Assembly (NCBI GenBank): GCA_013339765.2
Contig: CM023449.1
Location: forward strand, 105,440,417-105,504,416
From: Haemaphysalis longicornis
Taxonomy: Eukaryota > Arthropoda > Arachnida > Ixodida > Ixodidae
DNA length: 64,000 nucleotides
Direction: 5' to 3'
The stretch's first letter is position 1. Each line of letters starts with the position of its first letter. Below are positions 47,705-57,516 of the stretch, piece after piece. Both the position numbers and the translations under genes were made by a program. A model generated the notes under the pieces. It had not been told where the DNA came from and made no database searches. It saw only the letters and a list, made by a program, of their open reading frames with translations.

Positions 47705-48794
47705 GGGGAAAACGAGGAACAATGGGAAACACGTCAGAGCAGGATTTTCGCGGCCGGTGAAAGTTATCTAAGTGAGCGCACGCGGTCGCTTGGGGCAGTC
47801 GGCTGGAGATTCGTGAACGTGCTACGCGGGGAAGGGTCCGGGGGTGACGCGCTTTAGTGGAAGTACATCGGTAGGCTCGCGATTGAAGGGTCCACACCTC
47901 GGCTCAGCGCTCGAGTTCGCCCGTCGCCGCGAGTCCCGTGGCCGACCAGCTTCCGCACCCCGGAGCACCGAAACACGTAAGCGGCTGCCTGACGAGGCCG
48001 TCTCCACCTCGTTGTGACTTTCCGCGGGTTCCCCTTGCCTCATAGAGATTTTATTTTGCGCGCCTCCTCCTAGTTTTACCAGCGTCGCTTGTCGTTAACG
48101 GGTTGAGAGGTATTTTTTGTGTCTCTTGTTTGTAGTAGTTGTATTGGTGAGGAATGATGATGTTGGAGCGCATTTCACTTTTCGTGTATAGCTTGCAGAG
48201 CTGCTAGATTTTTTTTATAGTAAGTGCTGTTGTCGGGGGTTAACGATGTTTGTCCCCGAGAGTGTTTCGCGTGTTGCGGGCTTGTTAGTATTTGTTTGCA
48301 GTTGCATTGTCGAGGTTAAACAAGTGTTTGCCTCTAGCGTGTTTTGTGTACAGCTGTCTGAGTTATGTTTTCGAGGTCGAAGGTTATGTCGTAGGCCGCG
48401 GAGGATCGAGCGTCGCCGTAGTGGCCGTTGTGTATGTGGTTTTCTTTGGTTGTGTTACTATCTACGATCTAGTAGCGCCGTGCGCTAGCCTCCCAGCACG
48501 CACGTGCGCTTAGTGTATGGCAGATTAGTGCCTGCGCGCACAATGTCGATGGCAGTGTGAAGGCTTCTTTTTTTTCTTATGTCGGGCGTTGCCCTGTTCT
48601 TTGGTCGTGTAGTAAACTTCTTTAGTAAAAACGCAGCCGAGCATCTCCGTTGATTTCATTCACCCCACCAATCTCGGCACAAGTGAAAATTCACGGGCCG
48701 GCCACCCTGCTAAAATATAAATAACTGTTGTCTCGCGCCCTTTTCTGTTGGTTTTTGCTAGCGGACGCAATTACCCGGGGAGGAGTCTGTGACA
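47705..48794 (+). repeat. 3' LTR (uninterrupted)
   Basis: Direct repeat of the 5' LTR ending GAGGAGTCTGTGACA at 48794. It holds the empty site TTGAGAGGTATTTTTTGTG (about 48103) where copy P4 sits in the 5' LTR. Visible substitutions and short indels against the 5' LTR show that the insertion is not recent. An AATATAAATAAC run near the end could hold the polyadenylation signal. Confidence 0.8.
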
Positions 48795-49606
48795 GTGATG
48801 TTCTCAGTTTCCCTAATATGTGTCATTTCTTTCTCTTTTTTGATAGTAGGGCAAGATCGAGCATATGCAGCGTGTGCACCACTGCAGTTCGGACACCTGG
48901 TTTTGGTGCTCTGGCAATTATCATAAGAGTGGTAATTGTCGCCACACTTGGCGCATGTCAACTTGCCCCGGCATGCTTGACTGCGATGGCCATACCTTTG
49001 GCACTTGAAGCACCGTATTGGGTTCGGAATGCATGGCCGCACCTGGCACCTTTGGAAGCGGCTTTCACCGTCTCAGGTAGGGTGCTGCTGACAAACGTTA
49101 GTTATGTGTTTCGTTTGGATTTCTTCTCAGTCTCTTTATAAGGTAATTATTCGAACAGGGACTACACGTTCATCTTTTAGCCCCTATAGGAGGTCAGCTT
49201 CTGTCTCATTCAGTAGCTCTTTCTCAGATATCACCCCTTGGATGGTGTTAAGAATGTGGTTTAGATTTACAATAACTGGATGGTCAGAGATTTTGACCTG
49301 TTTTAGCAGGTACTCGCTTTGAGTTTTTCTCATTATCTCAACGAGGTGGTCACGAGATCCGAGCTTCGTGGCGTCATATTTTTTGCCTACAATGTTCTCT
49401 ATGCTGTTAGCAATAAGAAACACTCACTGTTTATTCATTCGTTTGAACTCACCGGTAGAATGTGTTACAAGGAATTTTGCAAAGCTGGTGCTCGGTCTTT
49501 GTTTTTGCAGTACTTCGGTGCGGCCTCTTTTTGACAGCCGATCAGTATTTGTTTTGGGGGGGGGCAAGAAGAATGAAGCCGTAACACATGAAATATTCGG
49601 CGTCAA
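48795..49606 (-). pseudogene. Minus-strand I-like LINE ORF1 fragment
   Basis: Reads leftwards from 49606: an N-terminus with LSKRGRTEVLQ (about 49540), FLIANSIENIVGKKYDATKL (49420-49360), IQGVISEKELLNETEADLL (about 49240-49184), then after a frame change three intact CCHC knuckles: CFKCQRYGHRSQAC, CAKCGDNYHSYDNC and CPNCSGAHAAYARSC (about 49020-48855). It stops at TENIT, where the LTR element ends. It is a close relative of the ORF1 at 33.7-35.2 kb and keeps knuckles that copy has lost. Confidence 0.8.
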
Positions 49607-49969
49607 GGCCAGTCATCCAACACTGAGCCCAACAAAGGAACGTGGCTTTGCAGCAGCGCTAACTCTACATTGCCGATATAACACTGCTCGGGATCTCTGG
49701 TGACGCCTTGGCAAAGGGTTAACCCTTGGAGAAAAAGTTATTTATTTTGCAGTGCGCAGCCAGAAGTGGCGAAGACCGGAGATGCCGAGCGGAACGCGTT
49801 CCGCTCCCCGCTAGCGGACGACGCTCCCTTTCCTAGCGCAAATCGCAACCGCAGCGCCGAGGTGGCGAGAGTCGCGGCCGGCTGCCTTCTCTCCACGGCC
49901 GCGGCGGGGAGATACGGAACTGAAACTAAAGCGTGGCAAACTGTTCGCATGGCGACGCAGTGAAACATC
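49607..49969. other. GC-rich stretch with 20-bp palindrome
   Basis: Contains a perfect 20-bp palindrome GAGCGGAACGCGTTCCGCTC (49787-49806) and GGGTTAACCC (about 49717). The sequence is CpG-rich from 49770 to 49960. No gene motif is seen. A chance or regulatory palindrome cannot be separated from sequence alone. Confidence 0.4.
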
Positions 49970-50290
49970 CACCTCGTGAGGGGCACGATCAAATGCAGAG
50001 AATTTCCGGGGCGCACGACGTTAAGTAGTTTGCGTTACGTTAATGTTGTTGCACTTGTGGCAACTGCTGACGAGAGAGCGCTCGTCAGCAGTAAAATTGG
50101 CAGCCTCGGCGCACGTTGAGTCCGAGAGAGTGGAGAGAGTGTCCTTGAAACGTGCCTGGGCGCGCTATCGAATGTTGATCGCGCCGATAGCGAAACGTCT
50201 GAGCCGGGCATGTCGAGGCGAGTGATGCGGACTACTACGGACGCCAAGAATGGGTGACATCGTGAGTTAAAGAAATGCTCTGCATTTAAA
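49970..50290 (+). mobile_element. Palindrome-ended element, copy P5
   Basis: Plus-strand order matches P4: hairpin CCTCGTGAGG (49972-49981), GGCACGATC, AAATGC-AGA-GAATTT (49991-50005, one base off the palindrome), GCACGACGTTAAGTAGTTTGCG, and the CTGCTGACGAG stem-loop (50064-50091). The core then differs and has no tRNA-like block. It ends CATCGTGAGTTAAAG, AAATGC-TCT-GCATTT (50273-50287) and AAAA. Shared ends with a different centre indicate modular or recombined cores. Confidence 0.75.
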
Positions 50291-51050
50291 ACGGTGAAAT
50301 AACAAGAGAGAAGATGACAGTACAGGGCTAGGAAAGACAATAGGAAAGCAAACGTATGGAGAGGAGGAGAGGAAAAGGCGACTGGCTGATTGCCCCCAGG
50401 TCGGGTCAGACTGTGGGCGCCGTCTACGGGAAGCGGGGGCAGAAGTGGTATGCTAGCTTTGCCAGCAGGATATGAAGGTTTAAAACAAACCATGGCTTTG
50501 GCCCAACCACCAGGATGCCCGTTTCTTCGGACACGGGAAAGCTACGCAGTACAAATTTTTATAATTTGTGCTTTGGGTTCATTCAAAGAAACATCAATTT
50601 TTTGTTTGGCTGGCCATTTTTTACTGCATTTAAAATGTATGCAGATGGTATAACGCTAGAGAATAAATCAAAAGACTTCTCCTAACCAGAAAACACGCAG
50701 ACTGACCTCGAAGCCATGCCAGTGTTCGCTTAGATCCCTTCATTTTGAAGTCGCCTCTAACAAGGCAGTGTCTGACAAGGCAGTCTCTGACAAGGCAGTG
50801 TCAAGACCGTGTTTATGACCATGTCGCCTCTGTCGCCGTGTCGCCTCTGACCGTGTTTATGCCCACAAACGGCCTAGGCACTACCAACATCCCACCATTT
50901 CTCTAGCTGAAACCTTGATTACTACATCGTTCGCACCCATTTGGGTAATAGGAATGCCCATTAGTTACAAATATAGCTCTTAAATCTGGTTAGACCAGCT
51001 AAAAAGGCATTCGAAAGCCATTGCAAAACATTAACCGGCTCTTTAATTAA
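50291..51050. other. Unannotated stretch
   Basis: A purine-rich start (50300-50400), then mixed sequence. AAAATGTATGCAGATGG at about 50634 recalls a YAD-type RT box, but no other RT motif is readable nearby. Short tandem phrases of ACAAGGCAGTCTCTG type occur at 50760-50810. Confidence 0.35.
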
Positions 51051-51059
51051 CACGGTAGC

Positions 51060-52300
51060 GCTGGTAAAACATAAACGTAAACTTTAGCATGGCCAGTTGC
51101 GTCAACCGCACCACGTATTGAGCCCTAGATTCCAAGCCTAACCTCATCCACTGGTGTATGCTACGTAAATTGCACCGTGCCCTGCTGCGCTTTATTACCA
51201 GCCTGCCTACACTTACCTGTCTCAGTCAGTTGCACGCTGCTGTAAATTCCCTAAATGGACAAATATCATTGAAGAACATTTTGAACAATATCTCCAAGAA
51301 GAATATTTAGAAGAATATCTTCAAACGTCCTCTTACCGACCAAGGACGTCAGATAGGACCTTGCTTGGGACCTTCAACATCCTCCACAGCAACGCATCGT
51401 CCCAGTCCTACCCTTTATCCCCTTGGCATTGCCATCCACTCTTTATTTCTGCCCTGTATCACCTATACGTCGCACCGCTTAACAGACTCATATCAATGGT
51501 ATTGCTGCGCTTAAACAAACAAAAAACTCTGAATAAATTGGTATATTTACTGATGCCAGCATCACTCCATTCATTTTCAGCCCAGCCAGGACGCGCCTCG
51601 ATCCACTATCAATGACTGAGTCAATGTGCATTACATCCCACATGCTACTCTGACTGAAGCGGAATGTTATGTGATTACCCACACTTTGGATTTGATCATG
51701 TCCGATTACCCCGCATGACAATCAACCCAAATATGCATCCTAACTAATTTTATGCAAGCATAAAACCTTCACAAATGCAAATACTACAAACCTACTTACC
51801 CACAAGAGTGTTCACAAGACGACCAAACTCCATCGAAATGGCTAGGACGCTGGTTTCCCCTACACTGACACCTTCCTGCGATGCCTCGCCATCACAATCT
51901 GTGCAAATACAGCTTTACAGGAACCGAAAAACCCTGCCTAAAAAACCTAACTCTGGTTTATCGCTGCTCTACCTACACTCCCAAGAGCTTCTGAGGCATT
52001 CCTGAACAAGTACCTAGCCAATGCTAGCCATGCACCCAAAACAGATCGCAAATGGTACCCCTTACAACCACACGACATTGCTCCGGGTGCCCTTCCCAGG
52101 GGAAAGTTGACCTGCACTATCTGATTTGGTTTCTCCCGAAATTAGATTTTTATCAAAACTGCTCTCCCTCCCAACAGTTCTCATTCCGTGGACACTTTTA
52201 CCCGTGAACTAACTGAACCATTTGGACTATTTAGCAGTCTTTCTTGAGCAGCGTAAAACGAAGTGTCTGCTCCCTGCTTTTTACAACATCTCAACGATTT
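51060..52300 (+). pseudogene. Probable LINE RNase H relic
   Basis: Plus-strand pieces include LRKLHRALLRFITSLPTLTC (about 51152-51225), then YTDASITPF (about 51546-51575), a TDAS-type first catalytic block. A segment HATLTEAECYVITHTL (about 51640-51690) provides a candidate catalytic Glu. Stops separate them and the last catalytic motifs are unreadable. The order fits an RNase H from an I/R1-type LINE, but the call is weak. Confidence 0.4.
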
Positions 52301-52650
52301 CTGCCCAATTCATCTCAGAGCCCACTTTATCATACCACATCCTTCTACTCCCTCCCCAGAACAGGACTACATTTCCTGAGTTTAAACTCAGCCATTCAGT
52401 TAATATATACTTTTCACTTGTCCACACCAAAAAATATTTTCTGCTCAACCACCATGACCACCAGTTGTGTCCATATATTGTCAATTAGTAAAAAAACTAC
52501 CTGTAAGCACTTCAATATTTCAAAAAAGAACCACTTTTCCCGTAAACAAATGTTTGAAGTCAAGCAACAGGTTACTGTAGAATAAACTCCTTAGCACTAC
52601 TTAGTGTTCAGAGTATACAGGATTTAAAGTTGACTCATCTGCAGAACAGA
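52301..52650. other. Unannotated stretch
   Basis: C/T-rich frames without motif, possibly the continuation of the LINE relic. It ends at the SINE head. Confidence 0.35.
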
Positions 52651-52651
52651 A

Positions 52652-52868
52652 CCCGCCGCGGTGGCACAGTAGCTAACGCGTCGTGCTGCTGAGCAGGAGG
52701 ACGCGGGATGGATTCCCGGCCGCGGCTAAACCCATGTGTAAGACATTTTGGCGCGCGTTTAAGATCCCCAGGTGGTCAAAATATTTCCGTAGCCCTCCAC
52801 TGCGGCGCAGCTCATCGCCTGGGTTCCGTCGGAGCGTTAAACCCTACATTCGATCAAATTTCAACATA
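52652..52868 (+). repeat. tRNA-derived SINE (Ruka-type)
   Basis: The head CCGCGGTGGCACAGTAGC (A box region, 52657-52674) and GGGATGGATTCCCGG (B box region, two bases off consensus, 52705-52719) are followed by the body phrase CCCCAGGTGGTCAAAAT (about 52767-52783). It ends at GCGTTAAACCCTACA (about 52834). Same family as the copy at 39.9-40.2 kb but in plus orientation and shorter in the middle. Not a functional tRNA. Confidence 0.8.
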
Positions 52869-53383
52869 CCTGTTTCTGACGTGACAAGGTAGTTTTCAAA
52901 GAGACCAATGTTAGTAGATAGAATGCTTTCTTGTTTTTAAAATTTGGTCACAAGCAGATGGGTAATAGTGGCCAACATTTCACCTTTGCTCCTCTTCGTT
53001 TCAAATAGTCTAGAAATAAAAATACTTTACTTAAAAACGTGATTGGAGGCGATGCCCAAACGTAACCTAAGCTGCTGTCATGCCCGAGTTATATATATGA
53101 TAACTTGGGATCCTTAAACCAAATTACCGAGGACACGATACAAAGTTGAAACGTGTAAGTTCGCAGCGCCATTTTCTGTATTTTTTCAAGAGCAGTCTTT
53201 GGGGACTTGTTCGTATGTGGGGTTGCTGTAGTTGTCTTGTTGACAACTGCGAACAGTTCTGTCGGATCTGTCTTGAGCTTGTTTCTTAGGTATGTGCTCT
53301 TTGGTATTGTTGCAGTAATCATTATCAACTGCGTACGGATTGCTTGTAATTGTCGCTGTGTAAGCTCACCCCCATTACGTTTT
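52869..53383. other. Unannotated stretch
   Basis: A 79-codon minus-strand frame (53089-53328) has no motif I recognise. It ends where element P6 begins. Confidence 0.4.
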
Positions 53384-53595
53384 TAAATGCAGAGCATTTC
53401 AGTAACTCACGATGCCACGCGCGTTGACGTCCGTAGTCGTAGTCCGCACCCCTCCCCCTACACTATATAAAAAAATACTATCCGGCGCCTAGTTTCGATC
53501 CCTCGACCCTGCGGGCGGAACGCAATGTACATATTGCTCTACCCACTGCGCCACAAAGCCGACACAGAATGGGAGGCTACGAACGCGCCTTATAT
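53384..53595 (-). mobile_element. Palindrome-ended element, copy P6, left part
   Basis: AAATGC-AGA-GCATTT (from about 53386) is followed by CAGTAACTCACGATG and a tRNA-like block like that of P4, then GAACGCGCCTTATAT, where the Gypsy 5' LTR begins. Homology to P4 resumes beyond the 3' LTR at 59054. The element is therefore older than the Gypsy insertion. Confidence 0.75.
53482..53560 (-). other. tRNA-like segment in P6
   Basis: Minus-strand A-box-like TGGCGCAGTGGGTAGAGC (complement of 53536-53553) and B-box-like GGGATCGAAACTAG (complement of 53489-53502), as in P4. Acceptor-stem pairing is poor. Confidence 0.6.
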
Positions 53596-53768
53596 TGCCG
53601 CATGCCTGGGACAATCTCCCTGTTTGGGTATGTGCCTTTCGGAACATTGGGTCTGAGAAGAAGAGGCTTGGGTGCTACCATAGCAGCTCTGGTTGTGCGT
53701 CAGCTTCGGTGCCGTCTGTAGGTCTTTTAAGTCGAGTAAATTCTGCTTTTCTACCTTTATTCGTGACA
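53596..53768 (+). repeat. Gypsy 5' LTR
   Basis: TGCCGCATGCC to TTCGTGACA, 173 bp. It contains GGGACAATCTCCC and TTTGGGTATGTGCC, a diverged form of the CCAAT/CACGTG cassette seen in elements P2 and P3. Its right-hand partner is 58748-59053. Confidence 0.9.
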
Positions 53769-53793
53769 TTTGAGGTGGAGGTGCGGAAATTCC

Positions 53794-55155
53794 ATGCACT
53801 TCGAACCAGGCGAGTTTACCGACCCACGCGAGTGTCATCTGGAGACAACACCAGTGCACAAGTCAAGTCGCCGCATTCGAAGTCTACCACCAGAATTTCG
53901 CCTGCTGGTGAAGCCTCCACGCGTAATGACAACCGCTACGGCTTGCCAAACCAATGAGGGCAGCGGAGCCTTCTCGCAGCTGGTGGTGCACTTGCCGCAC
54001 ACACCGCGGCCGTTCCACGGCGACATCTTCGAAGACGTCGAGGACTGGCTCGATCATTTCGATCAGGTCGCTGCGTTCAGCGAGTGGGACGATACACGTA
54101 AGCTGAGAAGCGTTTACTGCTCCCTCAGAGAGTCGGCACAGACGTGGTACGAAAACCACGCGCCTACATTTACAAGCTGGTTGGAGTTTCGGCGGCAATT
54201 GCTCGAATACTAAAGAAATAGTGAGCGGAAGGAAAAGGCCGAGATTGCTCTACAGTCCAGGGCGCAAAAACCAAACGAGAGCGTCTCTATGTTCGTCGAG
54301 GACATGACGCGCTTGTTTCGGCGAGCTGACCCTGGTATGAGTGAAGCAAAGAAGGTCCGCCACCTGATGGGCGGTGTGAAGGAACAGCTATTCACTGGCC
54401 TTTTACGCAGCCCGCCAAAAACGGTTGCTGACTTCGGGAAGCGACCTCAATGGAGCGGGCCCTGCAGCAGCGCAACATGCAGTACGGGCGTCAAGACAGT
54501 GTGGCCGCCTGCGCTTCAGCGATCAACGATGAACAAGCTCTAAGGGAGCTCGTGAGGAGCGTCGTGCGTGAGGAACTGCGGCTCCTTCAGCAGGGTGACT
54601 GTCGACCAACTTTCCCTGCCTTTACCGACGTCGTCCGAGACGAAGTTCGGCGAGCAATGGGACCCGCGGCACCGGCCGATGTTGCAAGCCCTGTTCGAAC
54701 GTACACGGATGTGTATCCTATGCTGGCTCCAACAGTGGAACATCGCACTTACACGGACTTGGTGTGCACGCCGACCTCGGCACCGCCCCAGGTGTTACCA
54801 ACTGTGACACAGCCGTTCGGACGCACGTTGAACCCGGCCACACGGTATGAACCAAGACGTCTGGACGTGTGGCGCACATCAGACAATCGGCCCCTGTGCT
54901 ACCATTGTGGTGAAGAAGGCCACGTGTTCCGTCACTGCCCTTACCGCCGCCTGGGACTTCGCGGGTTCTCGCCGAACGCACCGCGACCGCGCTACGGGGA
55001 ACGACCCCGAGAAATCGAGGAGTACCTTTACGCCCACGAGCTGACGTCAACTTCGCCCGCTACTCATCAGTCCGAACGCCTACCCCTCGCAGGTACTCAT
55101 CACCGATCCGTCCCGGCTCTCCTCCGGTCTCCGAGCCCACACCGGGATATCTAAA
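53794..55155 (+). pseudogene. Gypsy gag
   Basis: Starts at ATG 53794, 26 bases inside the LTR; a second ATG at 53925 also fits. Capsid signatures: PRPFHGDIFEDVEDWLDHFD (53998-54057), SVYCSLRESAQTWYENHAP, TSWLEFRRQLLEY, then an in-frame TAA at 54211, and MFVEDMTRLFRRADP (54289). A frameshift near 54435 changes frame before MERALQQRNMQYG. The nucleocapsid has one zinc knuckle CYHCGEEGHVFRHC (54898-54939) followed by basic Arg/Pro-rich sequence ending at 55152. Gag forms the virus-like particle core and packages element RNA. Confidence 0.85.
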
Positions 55156-55686
55156 CCCAGCGACCTCCGGAGGTGAGGCCGCTGCGCATAAAGCTCAAGA
55201 ACCTCCACCGACGCAACGACATCCGCATGACGACCACCGAAATCGAAGTTTTGAAGCGAACGAACTTCTTTCTGCCGACATCCCAGTCCTCGTCGACAAC
55301 CACTCGGCAACAGCTCTCGTTGATACCGGCGCTGACTATTCTGTTATTAGCTGGTCACTCGCGTCCAAGCTGCGTAAAGTAACGACGCCATGGTGTGGAC
55401 CGCCGATCCGCACAGCTGGCGGCCACGTTGTTGTGCCGACTGGTGTGTGCACCGCCCGAATTCAAATTCAAGATTCAACTTTCCCCGACTGTTTTGCCGC
55501 GCTGCGGGAGTGCTCGAAACGACTTATACAGGTTTGGACTTTCTCCGCGAATACGGGGCCGTGATCGACTTGCGGGATCTTTTGGTTACGTTTTCGAACC
55601 CTCTGTCAGTCGACGACGAGAGGGAGCTCTCCAGGCCTGCGCTCCGAATTTAAGACGAGATTGTTACTTTACCTCCCCGAAGCAGT
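55156..55686 (+). pseudogene. Gypsy aspartic protease
   Basis: The active-site triad region LVDTGADYSVISW reads in frame from about 55316, with the catalytic Asp at 55322-55324. It is followed by IRTAGGHVVVPTG and a flap-like region. A frameshift near 55515 moves to the frame with TGLDFLREYGAVIDL (about 55535-55575), the usual second conserved block (GxDxL, Ile/Leu-Asp). A stop at 55651-55653 separates it from the RT frame. The protease would process Gag-Pol. Confidence 0.75.
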
Positions 55687-56955
55687 ATGTTTGTTACTGT
55701 TGAGTGCGAGCAATCACCTGTCAGTTGCGGTATCTCCGAACAAAACGTTTCCATGCTGCTCGACCGACAGGTCTGCGCAGCCCGTGGCCTTGTCGACATC
55801 AGCAACCAACGAATAGAAATACTGCTTACGAATTTCAGTACGGAACACCAGCATTTATCACACAGAACAGCAGTTGCATACCTGGGCGCAGTAAGCGACG
55901 AAGAAAGGAATGTTCTAGGAGTCTTGCCCACGCAGAACGAATGGGAGAAGGTCGCCAAAATTGACATAAACCCTGACCTGCCAATGTCCCAACAGCAACA
56001 GCTTCGCAATGTTCTCAACTCGTTTGGCGACTGCTTTGCTGTAACGTCTAAAGTTCGGCAAACAACCATCGACAAGCATCGCATCATCACCGACGAACAC
56101 GAGCGACCCATTCGCCAACACCCTTACCGAGTTTCAACGAAAGAACGCGAGGCTATTCGTCGCCAAGTGAAAGAAATGCTCCTAGACGACGTCATCCAGC
56201 CGTCGACAAGTCCTTGGGCATCCGCGGTCGTCCTTGTTGAGAAGAAAGACGGTACTCTTCGTTATTGCGTAGACAACCGGAAGCTCAACAAAGTTACGAA
56301 GAAAGACGTCTATCCTTTGCCGCGTATTGATGACTCGTTGTATCTGTTGCGCCATTCTAGATTTTTCTCGTCTATTGATTCGCGCAGTGGTTATTGGCAA
56401 ATTGAAGTAGATGAACGAGACCACGAAAAAACAGCTTTCGTTACTCCGGACGGCCTCTACGAATTTAAGGACCTGCCGTTTGGTTTGTGCTCCGCCCCCG
56501 CCACTTTCCAGCGGATGATGGACACTGTTCTATCTGGACTAAAGTGGCAGACGTGCCTTGTATACTTCGACGACGTGGTAGGGTTTTCTCAAACGTTCGA
56601 AGAGCACCTAGTGCGTCTGAGAGCAGTTCTTGAGGCCATCCGATCCGCCCAACTGTCGTTAAAACCAGAGAAGTGCCATTTTGGGTACGAAAAGCGGACG
56701 TTTTTGGGCCACCTCGTCAGCTTCCAAGGCGTCCACCCTGGCCCCGACAAGGCTGCTGCTGTCGCTGCGTTCCCAACACCAAGCGACAAAAACGCCGTAC
56801 GCCATTTTCTCGGCCTCTGCGCGTACTATCGTCGCTTTGTGGAGAACTTTTCGGATATAGCGGAGCCGTTAACTCGCCTAACAAAGAATGATGTGCAGTT
56901 CAGTTGGGGCCCAAAAGACTCCACCTGTGCTCGTCCACTTTCACGAGGACGCTGA
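55687..56955 (+). CDS. Gypsy reverse transcriptase (open segment)
   Basis: A 422-codon uninterrupted frame beginning after the protease stop. A spacer leads to QHPYRVSTKEREAIRRQV (about 56116) and then the RT motifs: VVLVEKKDGTLRYCVDNRKL (56227-56286), DVYPLPRIDD, FFSSIDSRSGYWQIEVDE with the palm-A Asp (56362-56415) and LPFGLCSAPATFQRMMD. The catalytic YFDD box is at 56563-56574, followed by FLGHLVSFQGV and the connection motif FLGLCAYYRRFVENFS. All three catalytic aspartates are intact. The frame is lost at 56955, at the start of RNase H. Part of a polyprotein, so the nominal start is not a true initiator. Confidence 0.9.
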   Translation: MFVTVECEQSPVSCGISEQNVSMLLDRQVCAARGLVDISNQRIEILLTNFSTEHQHLSHRTAVAYLGAVSDEERNVLGVLPTQNEWEKVAKIDINPDLPMSQQQQLRNVLNSFGDCFAVTSKVRQTTIDKHRIITDEHERPIRQHPYRVSTKEREAIRRQVKEMLLDDVIQPSTSPWASAVVLVEKKDGTLRYCVDNRKLNKVTKKDVYPLPRIDDSLYLLRHSRFFSSIDSRSGYWQIEVDERDHEKTAFVTPDGLYEFKDLPFGLCSAPATFQRMMDTVLSGLKWQTCLVYFDDVVGFSQTFEEHLVRLRAVLEAIRSAQLSLKPEKCHFGYEKRTFLGHLVSFQGVHPGPDKAAAVAAFPTPSDKNAVRHFLGLCAYYRRFVENFSDIAEPLTRLTKNDVQFSWGPKDSTCARPLSRGR

Positions 56956-57500
56956 CACTGAACTGCATACTGACGCAAGCAACATCGGGTTACGTGCAGT
57001 GCTTGTACAGTGGCAAGATGGTGTAGAGCGGGTTATCGCTTATGCGAGCCGTACTCTGTCACGCGCCGAAGCCAAATACTCTACTCTACAACCGAGAAGG
57101 AATGCTTGGCTGTCGTGTGGGCCATCACCAAATTTCGGCAATATCTCTATGGACGACATTTCAATGTGGCTACTGACCATCACTCTCTGTGCTGGTTGGC
57201 CAACCTGAAAGACCCGTCTGGACGTCTCGCTCTTTGAAGTCTCCGGCTACAGGAGTTCGATGTCAGTGTCGTCTACAATTCCGGCCGTAAACACAGCGAC
57301 GCAGACTGCCTCTCCCGCGCTCCAATCGATAAACTCTCTACCGAGGAAGACGATGATGGCGGCTTTCTTGGAGCCGTCACTCCTTCTGACCTTGCTCAAG
57401 ACCAACGAAATGACCCGGAACTTCGCCCAGTCATCCATTACCTCGAAGGATGTACCTCTCAGCTACCCAGATCTTTCGCACCCGGCCGTACATAATTTTG
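56930..57500 (+). pseudogene. Gypsy RNase H and linker
   Basis: Leaving the RT frame, a second frame carries LHTDASNIGLRAVLVQW (catalytic Asp, about 56962). Near 57085 reading returns to the RT frame with EKECLAVVWAITKFRQYLYG (catalytic Glu, about 57099) and FNVATDHHSLCWLANL (catalytic Asp, about 57165). Stops occur at 57235 and 57493. The linker with NSGRKHSDADCLSRAP (about 57280-57325) is the usual end of Gypsy RNase H. Two opposite frame changes bracket the domain, so downstream integrase is in the same frame as the RT. Confidence 0.8.
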
Positions 57501-57516
57501 TCTGCGTAACAACATC

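Larger units (their letters stand above)
44293..48794 (+). mobile_element. LTR retrotransposon carrying only a gag-like ORF
   Basis: Two direct repeats of about 1.09 kb (44293-45747 without its insert; 47705-48794) flank 1.96 kb. Both end in GAGGAGTCTGTGACA. A primer-binding-like TGGCGTCCACGACAGGA starts six bases inside the left repeat, and a purine run GAGAGGGGG precedes the right one. The interior holds one gag-like frame (45880-46689) with coiled-coil character and then ~1 kb without RT, integrase or protease motifs. It is therefore non-autonomous or a deletion derivative. The outer edges are uncertain by a few bases, and I find no 4-6-bp target duplication. Confidence 0.75.

Noticed and set aside
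53770..53793. Gypsy gag start at a TTG before 53794
   Set aside because: It lies immediately at the LTR end and an ATG follows in frame at 53794.
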